Part shown: positions 1 through 10,467 of the stretch, one piece after another
Position numbering within the stretch: the stretch's first letter is position 1
Layout: each line of letters starts with the position of its first letter
NCBI RefSeq assembly: GCF_036321145.2
Contig: NC_086231.1
Coordinates: 3,619,001-3,683,000 of the forward strand
Direction: 5' to 3'
DNA: 64,000 bases
Source: Pelmatolapia mariae
Lineage: Eukaryota > Chordata > Actinopteri > Cichliformes > Cichlidae
The notes under the pieces: generated by a model
What the model was told of the DNA's origin: nothing
Seen by the model: the letters and a program-made list of their open reading frames with translations, nothing else
The model's database searches: none
Program-made: the position numbers and the translations under genes

Positions 1-323
1 AGTAAGGTCAGTAGATGTGGTTCAGGCAGTTGGCCTCCTGGGAATCTGAACTGGAACACCATGTCTTGGCTATCCTGGAAACACCTTCCAGCAGGAGCTG
101 GAACGTGTGGCTGTGGAGAAGAATCTGGAAGACCCCGCTTTGCCCTCTGCCAGTGCAACCAGCAACCTACAACCTACAAAGAAGCCAGTTTTGCTTCTTT
201 GTCCTTTTTTGTCCCTATTGTTACTTTTACCACGTCCCCTGAACATTTAAAGGAACATATATCTGAAAATATCTGAGTCCAGAGGCATGAATCAGCTTTA
301 TCTACACTCTGTTTTTGTTTCAG

Positions 324-605
324 CTGCTGCTGTGCATGCTCGCCTTTGTGGTTCCCTCCCTTCAGGCGGCTCTGATCTCTCTCTTCCCTCAGCTGAGCCT
401 GGAGATTCGATACATCTTCTTCCTGCTCGTCTACATCATCCCTCGCTTCCTGAGCCCCATGATCTATGGCTTTCGTGATGAGCAGTTCAGGAAGTACTGG
501 ATCCGATACCTATCCTGTCATGAACACAGCGTGACTCTGCTCAGGCTGGCGTCACAGAAAATGAACCCTCAGGTGAAACAATCAGGGAACCTCAGCTCAA
601 CCTGA
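324..605 (+). CDS. 3' terminal exon of an odorant receptor 131-type GPCR (partial)
   Basis: This exon follows a TTTTTGTTTCAG acceptor and encodes the last 93 residues of a seven-helix receptor. It begins in TM6 (LLLCMLAFVV), continues through a short loop to TM7, and carries the family signature PRFLSPMIYGFRD before a basic, Ser-rich cytoplasmic tail ending at TGA 603-605. The close resemblance of PRFLSPMIYGFRD to PRLLSPLIYGIRD in the complete receptor at 3093-4534 shows that they are paralogues. The upstream exons with TM1-TM5 lie before base 1. The window opens with AGTAAGG, which could be the donor of the preceding exon, making a 322-base intron. An AATAAA at 849-854 is a plausible poly(A) signal. 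The odorant ligand cannot be inferred. The family assignment rests on sequence pattern alone. Confidence 0.8.
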   Translation: MLLCMLAFVVPSLQAALISLFPQLSLEIRYIFFLLVYIIPRFLSPMIYGFRDEQFRKYWIRYLSCHEHSVTLLRLASQKMNPQVKQSGNLSST

Positions 606-1690
606 CCGACAGTCTGCTGCACACAAACTCAGAGTTCACCACAGCCCACTGTGTGATCACTGTTTCACCTGTTTGTCATGCACTCATGGATGGATAGATT
701 TAAATAACATCAATAATAATTAAAGTTCAAAGACTGATGTGCAGATTAATACATTCCCAGTGAAATCTGTATTTTTTTTTGTCTATAAAGACTTTTAAAC
801 AAATCATAAAGGTAATTGTGATGTTTTATTCTTGTACAACTAATCCTGAATAAAATAATGCTTTAAGTATCTAAAAGGGCAATCATTTAAAAAAAATCTA
901 ATTAACTGCAAAACCATTTTTATATGAATAAAGTTTATATAATTGTGTCAGAACACAAATCAAATGTTTTTCTGGCCTGTCAGAGGTCAAAGCAAGAATA
1001 CTTGTTTTGCTTTAAAGTGAGTCACCCTAAAATTAACCACAGTGACGTCAGCAGTACCGAGCAGATCAGCATCATTCCTAAAACACCAGGTATCAGCTGT
1101 TCTCGTGCAGCAGAACCAGACAAAACAGATCATTTTCTAATATAGCAGAAGTTGGTAATAGAGCACAGAGGTATTCCTGCAAAATAAATGTGTGGCCTTT
1201 TTGCAAACTGCTTTATGAAGTAAAGTATAAAGTGAATTAAAGAAGTAAAACACAATAAACACATAAACTGCAGGAGATGCCTATACCTACCCTAACCCTC
1301 ACCAGCTGCAGTTATTAATGTCTGTCTCTCTTCCACAGCATGTCTTCATCCTGTCTTATTTCTCTCACCCCAACCGGTCACAGCGGATGGCCCCGCCCCT
1401 CTCTGAGTCTGGTTCTGTTGGAGCTTTTTTCCTGTTAAAAGAGAGTTTTTCCTTCCCACTGTCACCAAAGCACTTGATCATAGGGTGTGGGTTTTCTGAA
1501 TTGTAAATACCTGATCATGCTGTTTGAATAAAACCTCATTTAGATCTCTCATAATATTCTTGCACAAGATTTCTGATAAACAAACTCTGTGTTCACAACT
1601 ACACACAATTTTCAAAACGTAAATGACAATCCACCCTCTGGCCTGTAGCTCCCCACCTCTCCAGGATAATCTCTCATCACTACGGCAGCA
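606..1690. other. Intergenic/3' UTR stretch between two OR genes
   Basis: AT-rich sequence with AATAAA signals at 849-854 and near 924-929 that probably end the upstream receptor transcript. The short open frames here have no recognisable domain. I see no RNA gene or well-bounded transposon. Confidence 0.5.
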
Positions 1691-1695
1691 AAATC

Positions 1696-1702
1696 TATAT
1701 AA
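1696..1702 (+). promoter_or_regulatory. Candidate TATA box of the OR 131-type gene
   Basis: TATATAA lies about 90 bases upstream of a consensus splice donor (GAA|GTAAGTT at 1788/1789), the layout expected for a promoter followed by a short noncoding leader exon of the receptor at 3093. Position and sequence are seen; function is inferred. Confidence 0.4.
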
Positions 1703-1724
1703 CCACACGTCTTCCTGTTCCTCT

Positions 1725-1788
1725 CACTTTTCACACGCAGCTGCACAGCCCGTTACATCAGCACAGGCCAGAACGGTGTCCTGTTGAA
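1725..1788 (+). other. Candidate noncoding leader exon of the OR 131-type gene
   Basis: A stretch starting about 30 bases after the TATA-like box and ending at a strong donor (GAA|GTAAGTT). It could splice to the AG at 3078-3079, 13 bases before the receptor ATG at 3093. The 5' limit is an estimate; no transcript data are available. Confidence 0.35.
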
Positions 1789-2479
1789 GTAAGTTGTTTT
1801 TGCTTAAAGACTTAAGAGTAAAAAGAAGTAACTTACATCTGCTGTCTGCTGTCTTTTAATGCTGAAGTTTTGGATTGTTTTGTGAAAACATAAGAATGGT
1901 GATCATTTTAAGAATGATGAACAAATAGCAACAAGTTTTTGGACTTTAGAGATGAAGTGTTATTTATGGCAGGATATCTAAGATTATTCAGGGCATCTAA
2001 AACTGCAGAGTGATTAAAAAGTGCTTATTACTCTTTTTGTTTCACTTATTTTCAGTGCAGTCCTTGAACCTAACAATTTTCAGAGAAAGCTTTTGTTCTT
2101 TTCTTAAGCATCATAACACTGACCTATGAATTGTTCAAGCATTATATAAAAAATCCTAACTCAAGTGATGAACCAGTGTTGTGTCTGTGCACAACAGACT
2201 TTAGACACTAGGACTTGAATGAAAATAGAAACATGAATCCAAATGTCACATTTTTAGTTCAGTTTGTCATCAGGATCTATGGAGGAGGTCAGCAGCAGTG
2301 AGAGTCTGCAGCCCTTTGTAAATCACAGCGGAGACTCTCTCATGGCTCTGAATTTTAACCAGTAGTGTTGGAAGATTTTTCAAAATTGATGAAATTATGA
2401 AGCAGAATAGTATTAATAATATAGTATTAACACACCGCCAGTGCAGCGAAAATATACCTGGATACAAAAACACACAAAA

Positions 2480-2950
2480 TAATGCTACAAGTCATTAATG
2501 GCCTCCACAACACTCGAAGCTCAACGTTCCTGAAGCAGTATGGGATCATTGTGAGAGAGAACAGAGAAAAGCAGGAAACATCCAAAGAAGAGCTTTGGAT
2601 GTGTTTCAAACAGCCTGGAGAATAATTGCTGCCTCAGAGAGTTCAGAGTGTGGAGGACAATAAAGGCGTCATGATAAATACTGACTTATACATTCATAAT
2701 GTACTTCCATGTATGTCTGATTGTTTTTTTACATGTTTTTTTGTTTTGTTTTTGGTCGCTGGCAGTGATATTTCCGCAAAATTAACCAACTATATTATCA
2801 CAATGTTTGTTTTGAGTTTTCTTTTTTCTGTTTTTCTTAAAATAAAATTCTTCCTTTTGTCATTTCTTTTAGTTTCATTCAAATCATGATTCTTGTTCAT
2901 GATTTGAAAAAGAATCATGAACAAGAATTAAGTTTCTGTTAAAAACACGT
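2480..2950 (+). mobile_element. Tc1-like transposon relic (3' part of transposase and tail)
   Basis: The + strand reads as a decayed Tc1-like transposase C-terminus. A piece like ATNGLHNTRSSTFLKQYG is followed downstream by PQRVQSVEDNKG, which resembles the tail motif PQRVQxVLxNKG typical of these transposases. The sequence then becomes T-rich and contains a 16-bp perfect inverted repeat at 2889-2904/2913-2928. Frames are broken. Boundaries are approximate. It lies in the presumed leader intron of the receptor gene. Confidence 0.5.
2889..2928. repeat. Perfect 16-bp inverted repeat (hairpin)
   Basis: ATTCTTGTTCATGATT at 2889-2904 is matched by its exact reverse complement at 2913-2928 with an 8-base loop. 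It sits at the end of the Tc1-like relic and probably arose from it. Confidence 0.7.
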
Positions 2951-3092
2951 TTTATTTGTCTTAGTGGTTGCAATGAGTGAAAAACACCACTTGAACCTTG
3001 AGATATTTATGGACTTGTTTCTCTGAGTTCCATCTTTCGTTCTGTTTTGGCTGAGTTTTGGTTTGTCATGTCCGAGCAGGACGAGGTGTGAC

Positions 3093-4534
3093 ATGAACAC
3101 AACCAAACGTCAGGACAGCTTCAATGACGCCTTCACAAAGAACTTTGTCTCCTTTGCTCTCGGCTTCATCATCAACTACATTAATGGGATGTTTGTCTAC
3201 ACCTATTTTAAGAGCGTTGTCTTCCAGCAAGACCCCAGGTCTATCATTTCCTATCTACAAGTTTTCTATCACATCAATTTCAATAATAAATCAAAGAAAA
3301 CTGAGAGCAGGATGAAGTTTGTTATTTTAATTTGACATTTTTGCCACCTAACATTGGGACTTTTTTTTCTCTTTTGTCCTCTCCTGTCCCGTCTCCTGCA
3401 GGTACGTGCTTTACATCCACCTGGTCATCAACGACATGATTATGCTGACAGGTACTGTGATGCTGCAGATCCTCACCTACACCGTCCCCCTGAGCTTTGC
3501 TCCCTGCTGTCTCATGATGCTCATAACAATGACAACCAACAAGTAAGTATCTGTGCGAGAGACAGTATAACAGTTTGTACATAGCCACTGACCACATTAT
3601 TAGGTACACCTGAAAACTGTTAACATACATGAAGCGTGGGTGACAAAATATTTACAACGCTTTTAAATGAAATGCAGTATTCTGCTATTATTTATTCAAT
3701 TAAAGTGGACAGTCAATGTGTACTTTAAGACAGCCTGAGCTGTACTCAGACTGGTAGGGAGAACAAGTATAAACCTGTGTGTTCAAACTGTCTTCATGCA
3801 GGAACAGTCCTCTGAATCTGGCCGGCATGGCGGTTGAACGCTACATTGCTGTTTGCCGGCCTCTCCGTCACTCTCAGCTCTGCACGGTGCAGCGAGCGTA
3901 CGCTCTGATCGCACTGATCTGGGCTGTCTCCTTCATCCCCTCCATCTCAGATGTCATCATCCTCCTCGTCATCCAGCCCCTCTCTGTCTTCACGAAGAAC
4001 GTCATCTGTTTCCCCTCCTCTGTGTACAACACACCGTACCATGAGACACAAAGTTTGGTTGTCCAGGTGACATGTTCGTTTTCTACGTTTATGGCTCAGT
4101 TTAAATGATTGGTGGATTAAATGAACTCGAATTCTCCCCCTCAGGTCCTCCTGTTTTCTTTTGTCTTCCTCACTTTGATGATCACCTACCTGAAGGTCCT
4201 CTGTGCTGCTCGGGCAGTTTCTTCTTCTAACCAGGCCTCTGCCAAAAATGCTCGCAACACCATCCTGCTGCATGGAGTCCAGCTCCTCATCTGCATGGTG
4301 TCATACATTTCTCCCTTCATCAACCTCATTTCAATCACAGCCTGGCCCAATAGGAGGACCATAATCCTATTCACCACCTTTCTGTTCACCAACCTGCTTC
4401 CACGTCTGCTCAGTCCACTCATCTATGGCATCAGAGACCAGAAGCTCAGCAGCCACTTCAGGGTTCACTTTGGCTGTAAAGGTTTTAAATCTAGAGGGAA
4501 GAGCAGGAAACGCAGGGTGCCAGAGAAGCACTGA
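3093..4534 (+). CDS. Odorant receptor 131-2-like GPCR, complete, four coding exons
   Basis: Coding exons are 3093-3238, 3402-3542, 3802-4066 and 4145-4534, all with GT-AG borders and compatible phases (2, 2, 0), giving 313 residues. The product is a rhodopsin-like olfactory receptor of the fish 131-type group, expected in the membrane of olfactory sensory neurons and coupling to a G protein. Evidence: an N-glycosylation site (NTT) at residues 2-4; TM1 with NYINGM; TM2 YVLYIHLVINDM; the helix-3 motif LNLAGMAVERYIAVCRPLRH (ERY in place of DRY, about residues 108-110); TM6 HGVQLLICMVSYISPF; TM7 PRLLSPLIYGIRD; and a Lys/Arg-rich tail. The start is the first ATG (3093) in the open frame; the frame extends upstream without another ATG. 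Unlike most vertebrate ORs the coding region is interrupted by introns. It is a tandem paralogue of the partial gene at the window start. The ligand is unknown. Confidence 0.88.
3583..3620 (+). repeat. Tc1-like terminal repeat fragment in an OR intron
   Basis: GCCACTGACCACATTATTAGGTACACCTG matches the outer end of the common fish Tc1-like family whose other end (GGTGTACCTAATGAAGTG) is seen at 30770-30787. Only this end is recognisable in the 259-base intron. Confidence 0.45.
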
Positions 4535-4615
4535 CTCTAAACACACGTTAGACCTAAAAAAGTGTGGTTTGACCTGATTTATCCAGTGAGCACAGACGTT
4601 GATTTTGGTCTAAAT

Positions 4616-4840
4616 CAGGTTTGTCTAACTCCAGGCCTTGAGGGCCAGGTCCTGCAGGTTTTAGATCTCACCCTGGGTCAACGCACCTGATTCAAATGAT
4701 TAGCTCATTACCAGGCCTCTGGAGAACTTCAAGACATGTTGAGGAGGTTATTCAGCAATTTCAATCAGCTGTGATGGATCAAGGACACATCTAAAACCTG
4801 CAGGACACCAGCCCTCGAGGCCTGGAGTCGGACACCCCTG
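4616..4840. mobile_element. hAT-type MITE with 8-bp target duplication
   Basis: A 225-base element ending in GACACCCCTG, with a decayed left end (CAGGTTTG). It is flanked on both sides by GTCTAAAT (4608-4615 and 4841-4848), a perfect 8-bp target-site duplication typical of hAT transposons. It has no coding capacity. The interior (GCAGGTTTTAGATCTCACC...) is homologous to the copy at 40253-40475. Confidence 0.85.
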
Positions 4841-4984
4841 GTCTAAATGAAACAAATTAACTGACATTATGCACATATTTATGCAGGTGCAGTCAGAAGA
4901 GTTTGTGGCTACAACTTGCCTACAGTATAGATTTGTACATGTCCCCTGTCAGGCACACAGTTCTGTCAGCTCTGGCTGCAAACG

Positions 4985-5060
4985 CAGAAGCCCCACCCAC
5001 TTGCTAATCAAAAATTCTGTTTAAGAGGGGCAGCCAATCAGAAGAAAGAAAGCGGGACAA
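4985..5060 (+). repeat. Dispersed repeat, copy 1
   Basis: Contains GGGGCAGCCAATCAGAAGAAAG, shared with 8101-8130 (one base different) and, in inverse orientation, with 20340-20415 (CTTTCTTCCGATTGGCTGTTCC). The neighbouring GCAGAAGCCCCACCCAC also matches the inverted copy. The family is not recognised. Confidence 0.5.
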
Positions 5061-7031
5061 GACAAATGATGAACTGAGTGTAGGGTAGGATTTGTTTTGA
5101 ACTTTGAATCATGTGAAGTTACTCAAGTGGAGTCTGTGAATAACAGTGTGGTGATAGAAGCATTACAGCAGGTTAGGTGTTCCAGTTCTCAAAGATGACA
5201 GAATTTCTTATTGCTCCACACGTAAAATTCTGAAAAATGTTTATGAACAAACTAAAAAGAGAAGCAAAGACCTCCATCGACCCAGACTGAGCTGTAAAAC
5301 TTCATCATGCACACTAGATGGAGCTCTCATCACAGACATGCAGGAGCTTTCCAACATGGAATACATGCTGTACAGACTCACTGTGAGAGATAAGACTTCT
5401 GTTTTATTTACAAGCTAAATGTAATTATTGATTTGAACATTTCCCTTTGATTGCCTAAATATTGAAATAATGTACTACTCATATACCCTTACAAAACAAA
5501 AATAAAAAACACTTAATAAACAGGTCAATAACATTCATAATAAAGTGTAATAGTAATAATAGTATGTACTTAATAGTGTGGACTGGAAGGTTACCTTTTC
5601 ACAAATGTTTAAATGATGAAACTGAGTGAAATATCTGTTGTTACAAAACATAATTTTTCCAGTCTGATATTTTAAAAACCCAGGTCTGCACACACTGCAC
5701 TTAATATTTCTCAGGAATGTGTTTTAAAAATTTTGTGTAATAAAAAGGTAAACAGAACATTTAAAAATATATGAGAAAAAATATAAAAGAAAATGAGTAT
5801 GACCCATTATCTCAATGAAATGCTCATTTCTGTATTATAACTCCAGCGTGCAGCAGATCAGTGACATAAAAATATTGTAGAACAAATGTACAAATGATGA
5901 GAACACTTTGTGAACTGGACAGTTTTGCTGAATATTTGAATCAATTTGGAATCTTACTGAATGTCATCATTGCTCATATACCAAATTTCAGTGTGTCACA
6001 GCTCGTGCAGAATAAACCTTTGTAATGGTTTACGGCACTCGAATAAACAAATGAACAAATACATCTATTTATAAATTTATTATGAAATCAATAGAGTCTC
6101 ATGCTCACATGCTGAGATGTTGTCAAAAGTAGGCAAAGAAACTGATACAAAATACAAAATGAGCTAAAATTAGTCAAATTCACAAATCCGGATAGCGGGA
6201 TGATGCAGGAAGGAGAAGAAGAAGCTCAAGATCACATGTGGAAAAAAAAGCTGCGGAAAAGATGCAAGTGGGCATATAAGCCTGTTGCACTCTGGGCCAC
6301 ACACAGTGCACTTTGGTTCAGACCTAAAACAAAATCCGTTTTCTGTCAGTATAAAAAAGCTACATATTTAATCCCTGAGATATCTTAATGTAAGAAAAAA
6401 GCCCAACTAGGAAACTTACTCTCAGTTTTTCTGCACAACAAAGAAATGTTGCTACAGCAGATAAGAAACATCTGTCAGCACATCACTTTGGGCTTAAACT
6501 GCAAGAAATAAATATGTAAAATTATAGAAAGTAGCTCATCACCCAGGAAGTTTTTATTAAATCAGAGATAGGTTTTTTATGTTTATTTATTACTTAATTA
6601 CTTTGGTGCAGTAATAGCCATGGATTAGTTCTTTATCAGTGCAACGAGTTGTAAACATTTATTAAATTATAGTTCAAATTCAGGTAAACACCATTTTAAA
6701 TACAGTTTATTGCTTTCCTTCACATTTTCCAGTGACATCCAGTGGACCGGATTGGAGTCTTTCTTGAGACAGTTATGGCCCCCAGCCCTCATGTTTGACA
6801 CCACTGATTTAAGCAGAATTGAACACGTGACACAGACACTGTTGGCAATACAGTGAGGAAGTGTTTTAAAGTTTATACCTTAATAAGAAAAAAGGTAAGT
6901 CAGCTGTTCACAGCTGCAGTGTGTCCCTGCTGGGATATTAAAGCCTTAATATAGGAAATAAAAATAAATTAATTTTAAAAAAAGAAGAAGAAAAAGAAGA
7001 AGTGACATTTGGGACTTTATACGTTTTTATT

Positions 7032-7071
<40 letters not shown>
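7032..7071. repeat. (CA)n(GA)n microsatellite
   Basis: Compound dinucleotide repeat just upstream of the CpG-rich kcns1 leader region. Confidence 0.95.
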
Positions 7072-7076
<5 letters not shown>

Positions 7077-7109
7077 ATCCCAGATGTAAGATATAAGAGA
7101 TATTAAACA

Positions 7110-7529
7110 CTGTGTTAGGAGCCGGTTTAACGCCGGTGAGTACAGCAGCGCTGATTCTCCGCGGAGAGATTGAAACTTTAAAAACAGCCTCACTGAACTC
7201 TGAATAACCGCTGAGCGCCGCAAACGCATCATAAAAACTCTTTCATACAGGAGACGTGTCTCACTCGGAGATCGGCTCTTGTTACGGAATGTGACGGAAA
7301 AAGCCGAAGACCGCCTCCGAGAGAGAAGACGGACAGATGAGCGCTTCAGATGGAGGAAAGCTGCGCGCGCACGGCGGACTGTGACAGCTCTGCAGCAGGA
7401 GGCTGAAGTTTCCAGCACGAGGAGGTCGCGCGGGTTTTACAAGGTTTCTTGTTTGTTTTCCAGCGATCACATCCTTTTCAGTGGCGGAGGAGTGAAAAAC
7501 TTCATCATGGGGTGAAGATGACATCACAG
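7110..7529 (+). promoter_or_regulatory. kcns1: CpG-rich promoter and noncoding exon 1 of kcns1
   Basis: This stretch is markedly richer in CpG (GCCGG, CGCGG, GCGCCGC, GCGCGCGC) than the surrounding AT-rich DNA and ends in a perfect donor (TCACAG|GTAAGT, exon end 7529). It is the best candidate for the kcns1 transcription start and 5' leader, spliced to the AG at 15176-15177. In the spliced leader the kcns1 frame contains TGA at 7493-7495 and no later ATG, so translation must begin in the next exon. The transcription start site is not visible. Confidence 0.6.
7507..7529 (+). promoter_or_regulatory. Two minimal upstream ORFs in the kcns1 leader
   Basis: ATGGGGTGA at 7507-7515 encodes only Met-Gly. 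ATG at 7518 reads across the inferred splice (7529 to 15178) as ATG-ACA-TCA-CAG-CTG-ATC-TAA, ending at 15186, two bases before the kcns1 ATG at 15189. If the leader is spliced as inferred, initiation at kcns1 would need leaky scanning or reinitiation. Confidence 0.4.
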
Positions 7530-8100
7530 GTAAGTCACATTAAAACACACCAGCATCTTTTTTCGTCGCGTGGTCTTAGTGAAATAGATTTAAAGTGGCA
7601 GCTCCAGTTATCCCAGTTTACTCTGGGAAGTTTCGCCCTTTTGTTTGCAGCACTACTTCTCGCTCACGGAGGGAGTTTGTTGTTGAGGATGCTTTCCCCC
7701 CACTGCTGTGATTCCAGGCTGCAGGTGCTGAATTATAGATCAACTTTATTTCTGTATGTGCACCAAAGCAGCTCCCTGGAGAGCTCAGCATGTAATTACA
7801 GACACATGGAGGCTCCCAGTGTCTCACTCATATTTAATTCGGGGGGCAAGAACATATTTAAAGTATTATTTAAGATTTCATTAACAAGCTGTGGAGCCCT
7901 TAGTGGGCCTATTCTGCTCTTTGTAAATTTCCTGTGGTGTATACTATTTCAGTGGATGTTCATACTAAATATGTAAAAACTTTTAAATAATATTCATCCC
8001 TGTCAACCACAAGCTCAGACAGTCTGAAACACTGAGGTTTCAGACAGTCTAAGGTTCACTCAGCACTTTCATCCCTAAGAACTGTCTCAGGGACAAACCT

Positions 8101-8130
8101 TCTGTTTGCAAGGGGCAGCCAATCTGAAGA
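8101..8130 (+). repeat. Dispersed repeat, copy 2
   Basis: TTCTGTTTGCAAGGGGCAGC followed by CAATCTGAAGAAAG, nearly identical to 5019-5050. Confidence 0.5.
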
Positions 8131-8919
8131 AAGCCATCCTGTACATGACAAATAAGGGTTATTTCACAATCTGAGAAAGGCCGAGAATAAACATCTGAAG
8201 CTGGAAATGAGTATAATAAGCCCACTTTAATATGACAGATGCAGTGCAGCGGGCAATAAGAGCAATGTTTGTTTTATTTAGCGAAACAAAATCTAAAAAA
8301 ATGGGTCAGCTCTAGGTCAGTGTTGGTGTCAGAAACAGAGGCTTTGAGGAAATCTGTCATTTTAGAGCTGCAGTGGATGAACAGTGTTTCCAGATAACCA
8401 AAACAAACATACTTTAAAGTTACCATGGGGATTTTGTTATCCTGAACAAACTCCTTCGAGCTAAAGTCAGTTACTGAGCGTTGGGAGCAGTTTACTCTAA
8501 CAACAACATAATCCAGGCTCAATGAAGGCTGTGTGATATGTCTGTGAAGATTCTCAGTCATCCAGGTCATCGTAGTCTAAGGAGCTTGGAAAGAAAAGCG
8601 TCTGGACTTCTTTAAGTTCCTTGAAGACGTTTCACCTCTCATCCGAGAAGCTTCTTCAGTTCTAAGGTCAAATGGTGGAGAGTCCCAGATTTAAACCCAG
8701 TGGGAGTTTCCCCCCAAAGAGGGACAAAGGACCCCCTGATGATCCTCTACCTAATCACATGAGCCAAGGTGTGAAAACGGGTGTGGGTCACAATCAGCCA
8801 GGGTTTCGGGTGAGCTCATTGTGAAACCTGGCCCCACCCTATCATGTGACTTAATGAGATCAAATGGCCCAGGATGTGAGTGGGCATTAAGGCATCTGGG
8901 AAGGGATCACCCAGACACT

Positions 8920-8964
8920 CTCTGATACACCGGCTACATCCGCTATGTAGCCGGTGTATCAGAG
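8920..8964. repeat. 20-bp perfect hairpin at the PLE arm/coding junction
   Basis: CTCTGATACACCGGCTACAT (8920-8939) and its exact complement (8945-8964) enclose the loop CCGCT. The right arm is the beginning of the preserved endonuclease frame, so the hairpin marks the inversion junction between the flipped terminal repeat and the body. Confidence 0.85.
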
Positions 8965-9400
8965 AAACTCAGGAGAGTTTTCTCCAAGCACAACATCCCA
9001 GTGTACTTCAGACCCAGCAACACACTCAGACACAAACTGGTTCACCCAAAAGACAAAACTCCAAAACACAAACTTAACAACGTGGTGTATGCTGTAAAGT
9101 GTAGCAAGGAATGCCCAGACCTCTACATCGGAGAGACCAAACAGCCACTTCACAAGCGCATGGCACAACATAGAAGAGCCACCTCCACAGGACAAGACTC
9201 AGCAGTCCATCTGCATCTAAAGGTTAAAGGTCACTCTTTCGAGGATGCCAATGTTCACATTTTGGACAGAGAGGACAGATGGTTTGAAAGAGGAGTGAAA
9301 TAAGCCATTTATGTCCACTGTGAGCGACCATCTTTGAACAGAGGCGGTGGTTTACGACACCAACTGTCTGCCATCTATAATCCAGTTTTGAGTTCCCTCC
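8944..9400 (+). pseudogene. GIY-YIG endonuclease remnant of the Penelope-like element
   Basis: The frame opens with YVAGVSEKLRR and shows the GIY-YIG hallmarks: VVYAVKCSKECPDLYIGET, then KRMAQHRRA. The Cys pair (C-S-K-E-C) preceding the YIG is typical of Penelope endonucleases. An in-frame TAA at 9301-9303 interrupts the protein after WFERGVK; the frame then continues with similarity through IYVHCERPSLNRGGGLRH. It has no reverse transcriptase and no start of its own, so it is a dead fragment. Confidence 0.82.
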
Positions 9401-10442
9401 CCAGACGCCTTAACGCCCACTCACATCCTGGGCCATCTGACCTCAGGAAATCGCATCGGGTGGGGCCAGGTTTCACAATGAGCTCACCCGAAACCCTGGC
9501 TGATTGTGACCCACACCTGTTTTTCACACCTTGGCTCATGCGATTAGGTAGAGGATCATCAGGGGTCCTTTTGTCCCTCTTTGGGGGGAAACTCCCACTG
9601 GGTTTAAATCTGGGACTCTCCACCATGTGACCCTAGAACTGAAGAAGCTTCTCGGATGAGAGGTGAAACGTCTTCAAGCAACCTAAAGAAGTCCAGACGC
9701 TTTTCTTTCCAAGCTCCTTAGGCTGTGTGATGAGTTTAAGAGGTCCAGTAAGACACTCCTGAGTTCAGATTATTTTGTAAGTTTTGTTTACATTCAGCTT
9801 TTATCACCAGAGGCCATTTTCAGTGGTTCTTCCCTCATTAGTTTAATGCATGGAGGCATTCGGTCATTGAATCTTTAGAAATGGATTTCTGAACATGCAT
9901 CAGCTTCAGAGAGGGACCTTTAACTCTCATGGTTTCACAACAATGTATGCATTTACAAGGATGTACCACAAAGAGAGCATAAACAATTATAAAGGATGAA
10001 AATAACCATAAAGCCAACCACATAAAACAAGAAAACACAAGAGAACCACAAAGACCGACCATAAAAAAACAGACAATGACCACACAGAGACATTTTTAGT
10101 TAATCACATAAATATGATTAACTAAAAATCAGCAAAGAAACCAAACACAGCAAAAAGGAGACCAGAGATTACAGTGAAGTATATCAAAAATATATTAGCT
10201 GTGCATTACTGTGTGGCTGGATTCTAATGTTTTAGCAGCTGAATGTAATGTTGGCTTTTTCAGACTGAAATCATATTTCATAAAATAATCATATTTTTAT
10301 ATGATAGATTTTACACAGACATGGCCGACTTTTAAATAAACATGTAGCTACACACGAATTCAAAGGGATGTAAAAAAATCTGTTTTTCTGTTAAAAATGT
10401 GGTCAAGTGTAAAAGAGCGTTATATAGTAACATACATGGAAG

Positions 10443-10467
10443 TATTATTATTATTATTATTATTATT
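10443..10467. repeat. (ATT)n microsatellite
   Basis: About eight uninterrupted trinucleotide units within the inferred kcns1 intron 1. Confidence 0.9.

Larger units (their letters stand above)
4535..7110. other. Intergenic region between the OR gene and kcns1 leader
   Basis: Apart from the hAT MITE at 4616-4840 and a dispersed repeat at about 4985-5060, this is AT-rich DNA without convincing coding frames. About 6715-6830 ends in a GTTTGACACCACTG sequence like the right end of another hAT MITE, but its left end is not found. Bases 6983-7000 are an A/G-rich run. Confidence 0.5.
8538..9720 (+). mobile_element. Penelope-like retroelement, 5'-truncated, with inverted terminal repeats
   Basis: The element is bounded by an 11-bp direct repeat GGCTGTGTGAT (8527-8537 and 9721-9731). 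Its left arm (8538 to about 8905) is the reverse complement of its right arm (about 9390-9720); both carry GAAGCTTCTCGGATGAGAGG or its complement. Between them is the C-terminal GIY-YIG endonuclease part of a Penelope-like polyprotein. Reverse transcriptase is absent. Inverted or tandem terminal repeats flanking a truncated copy are characteristic of Penelope-like elements. Two further pieces of the terminal repeat occur at 48416 and 50534. Confidence 0.85.

Noticed and set aside
2272..2360. A receptor-like N-terminus (ATGGAGGAGGTC, with an NHS glycosylation site)
   Set aside because: It stops at TAG after about 28 codons and shows no TM1 or splice donor; likely chance or too decayed to call.
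7449..7976. A 175-residue + strand open frame
   Set aside because: It begins in the CpG-rich leader and runs through the splice donor at 7529 into intron; no recognisable domain, and the upstream in-frame stop leaves no conserved protein.
9375..9626. Open frame on the - strand
   Set aside because: It lies in the Penelope terminal repeat and mirrors the inverted arm at 8650-8900; no domain and no support as a gene.
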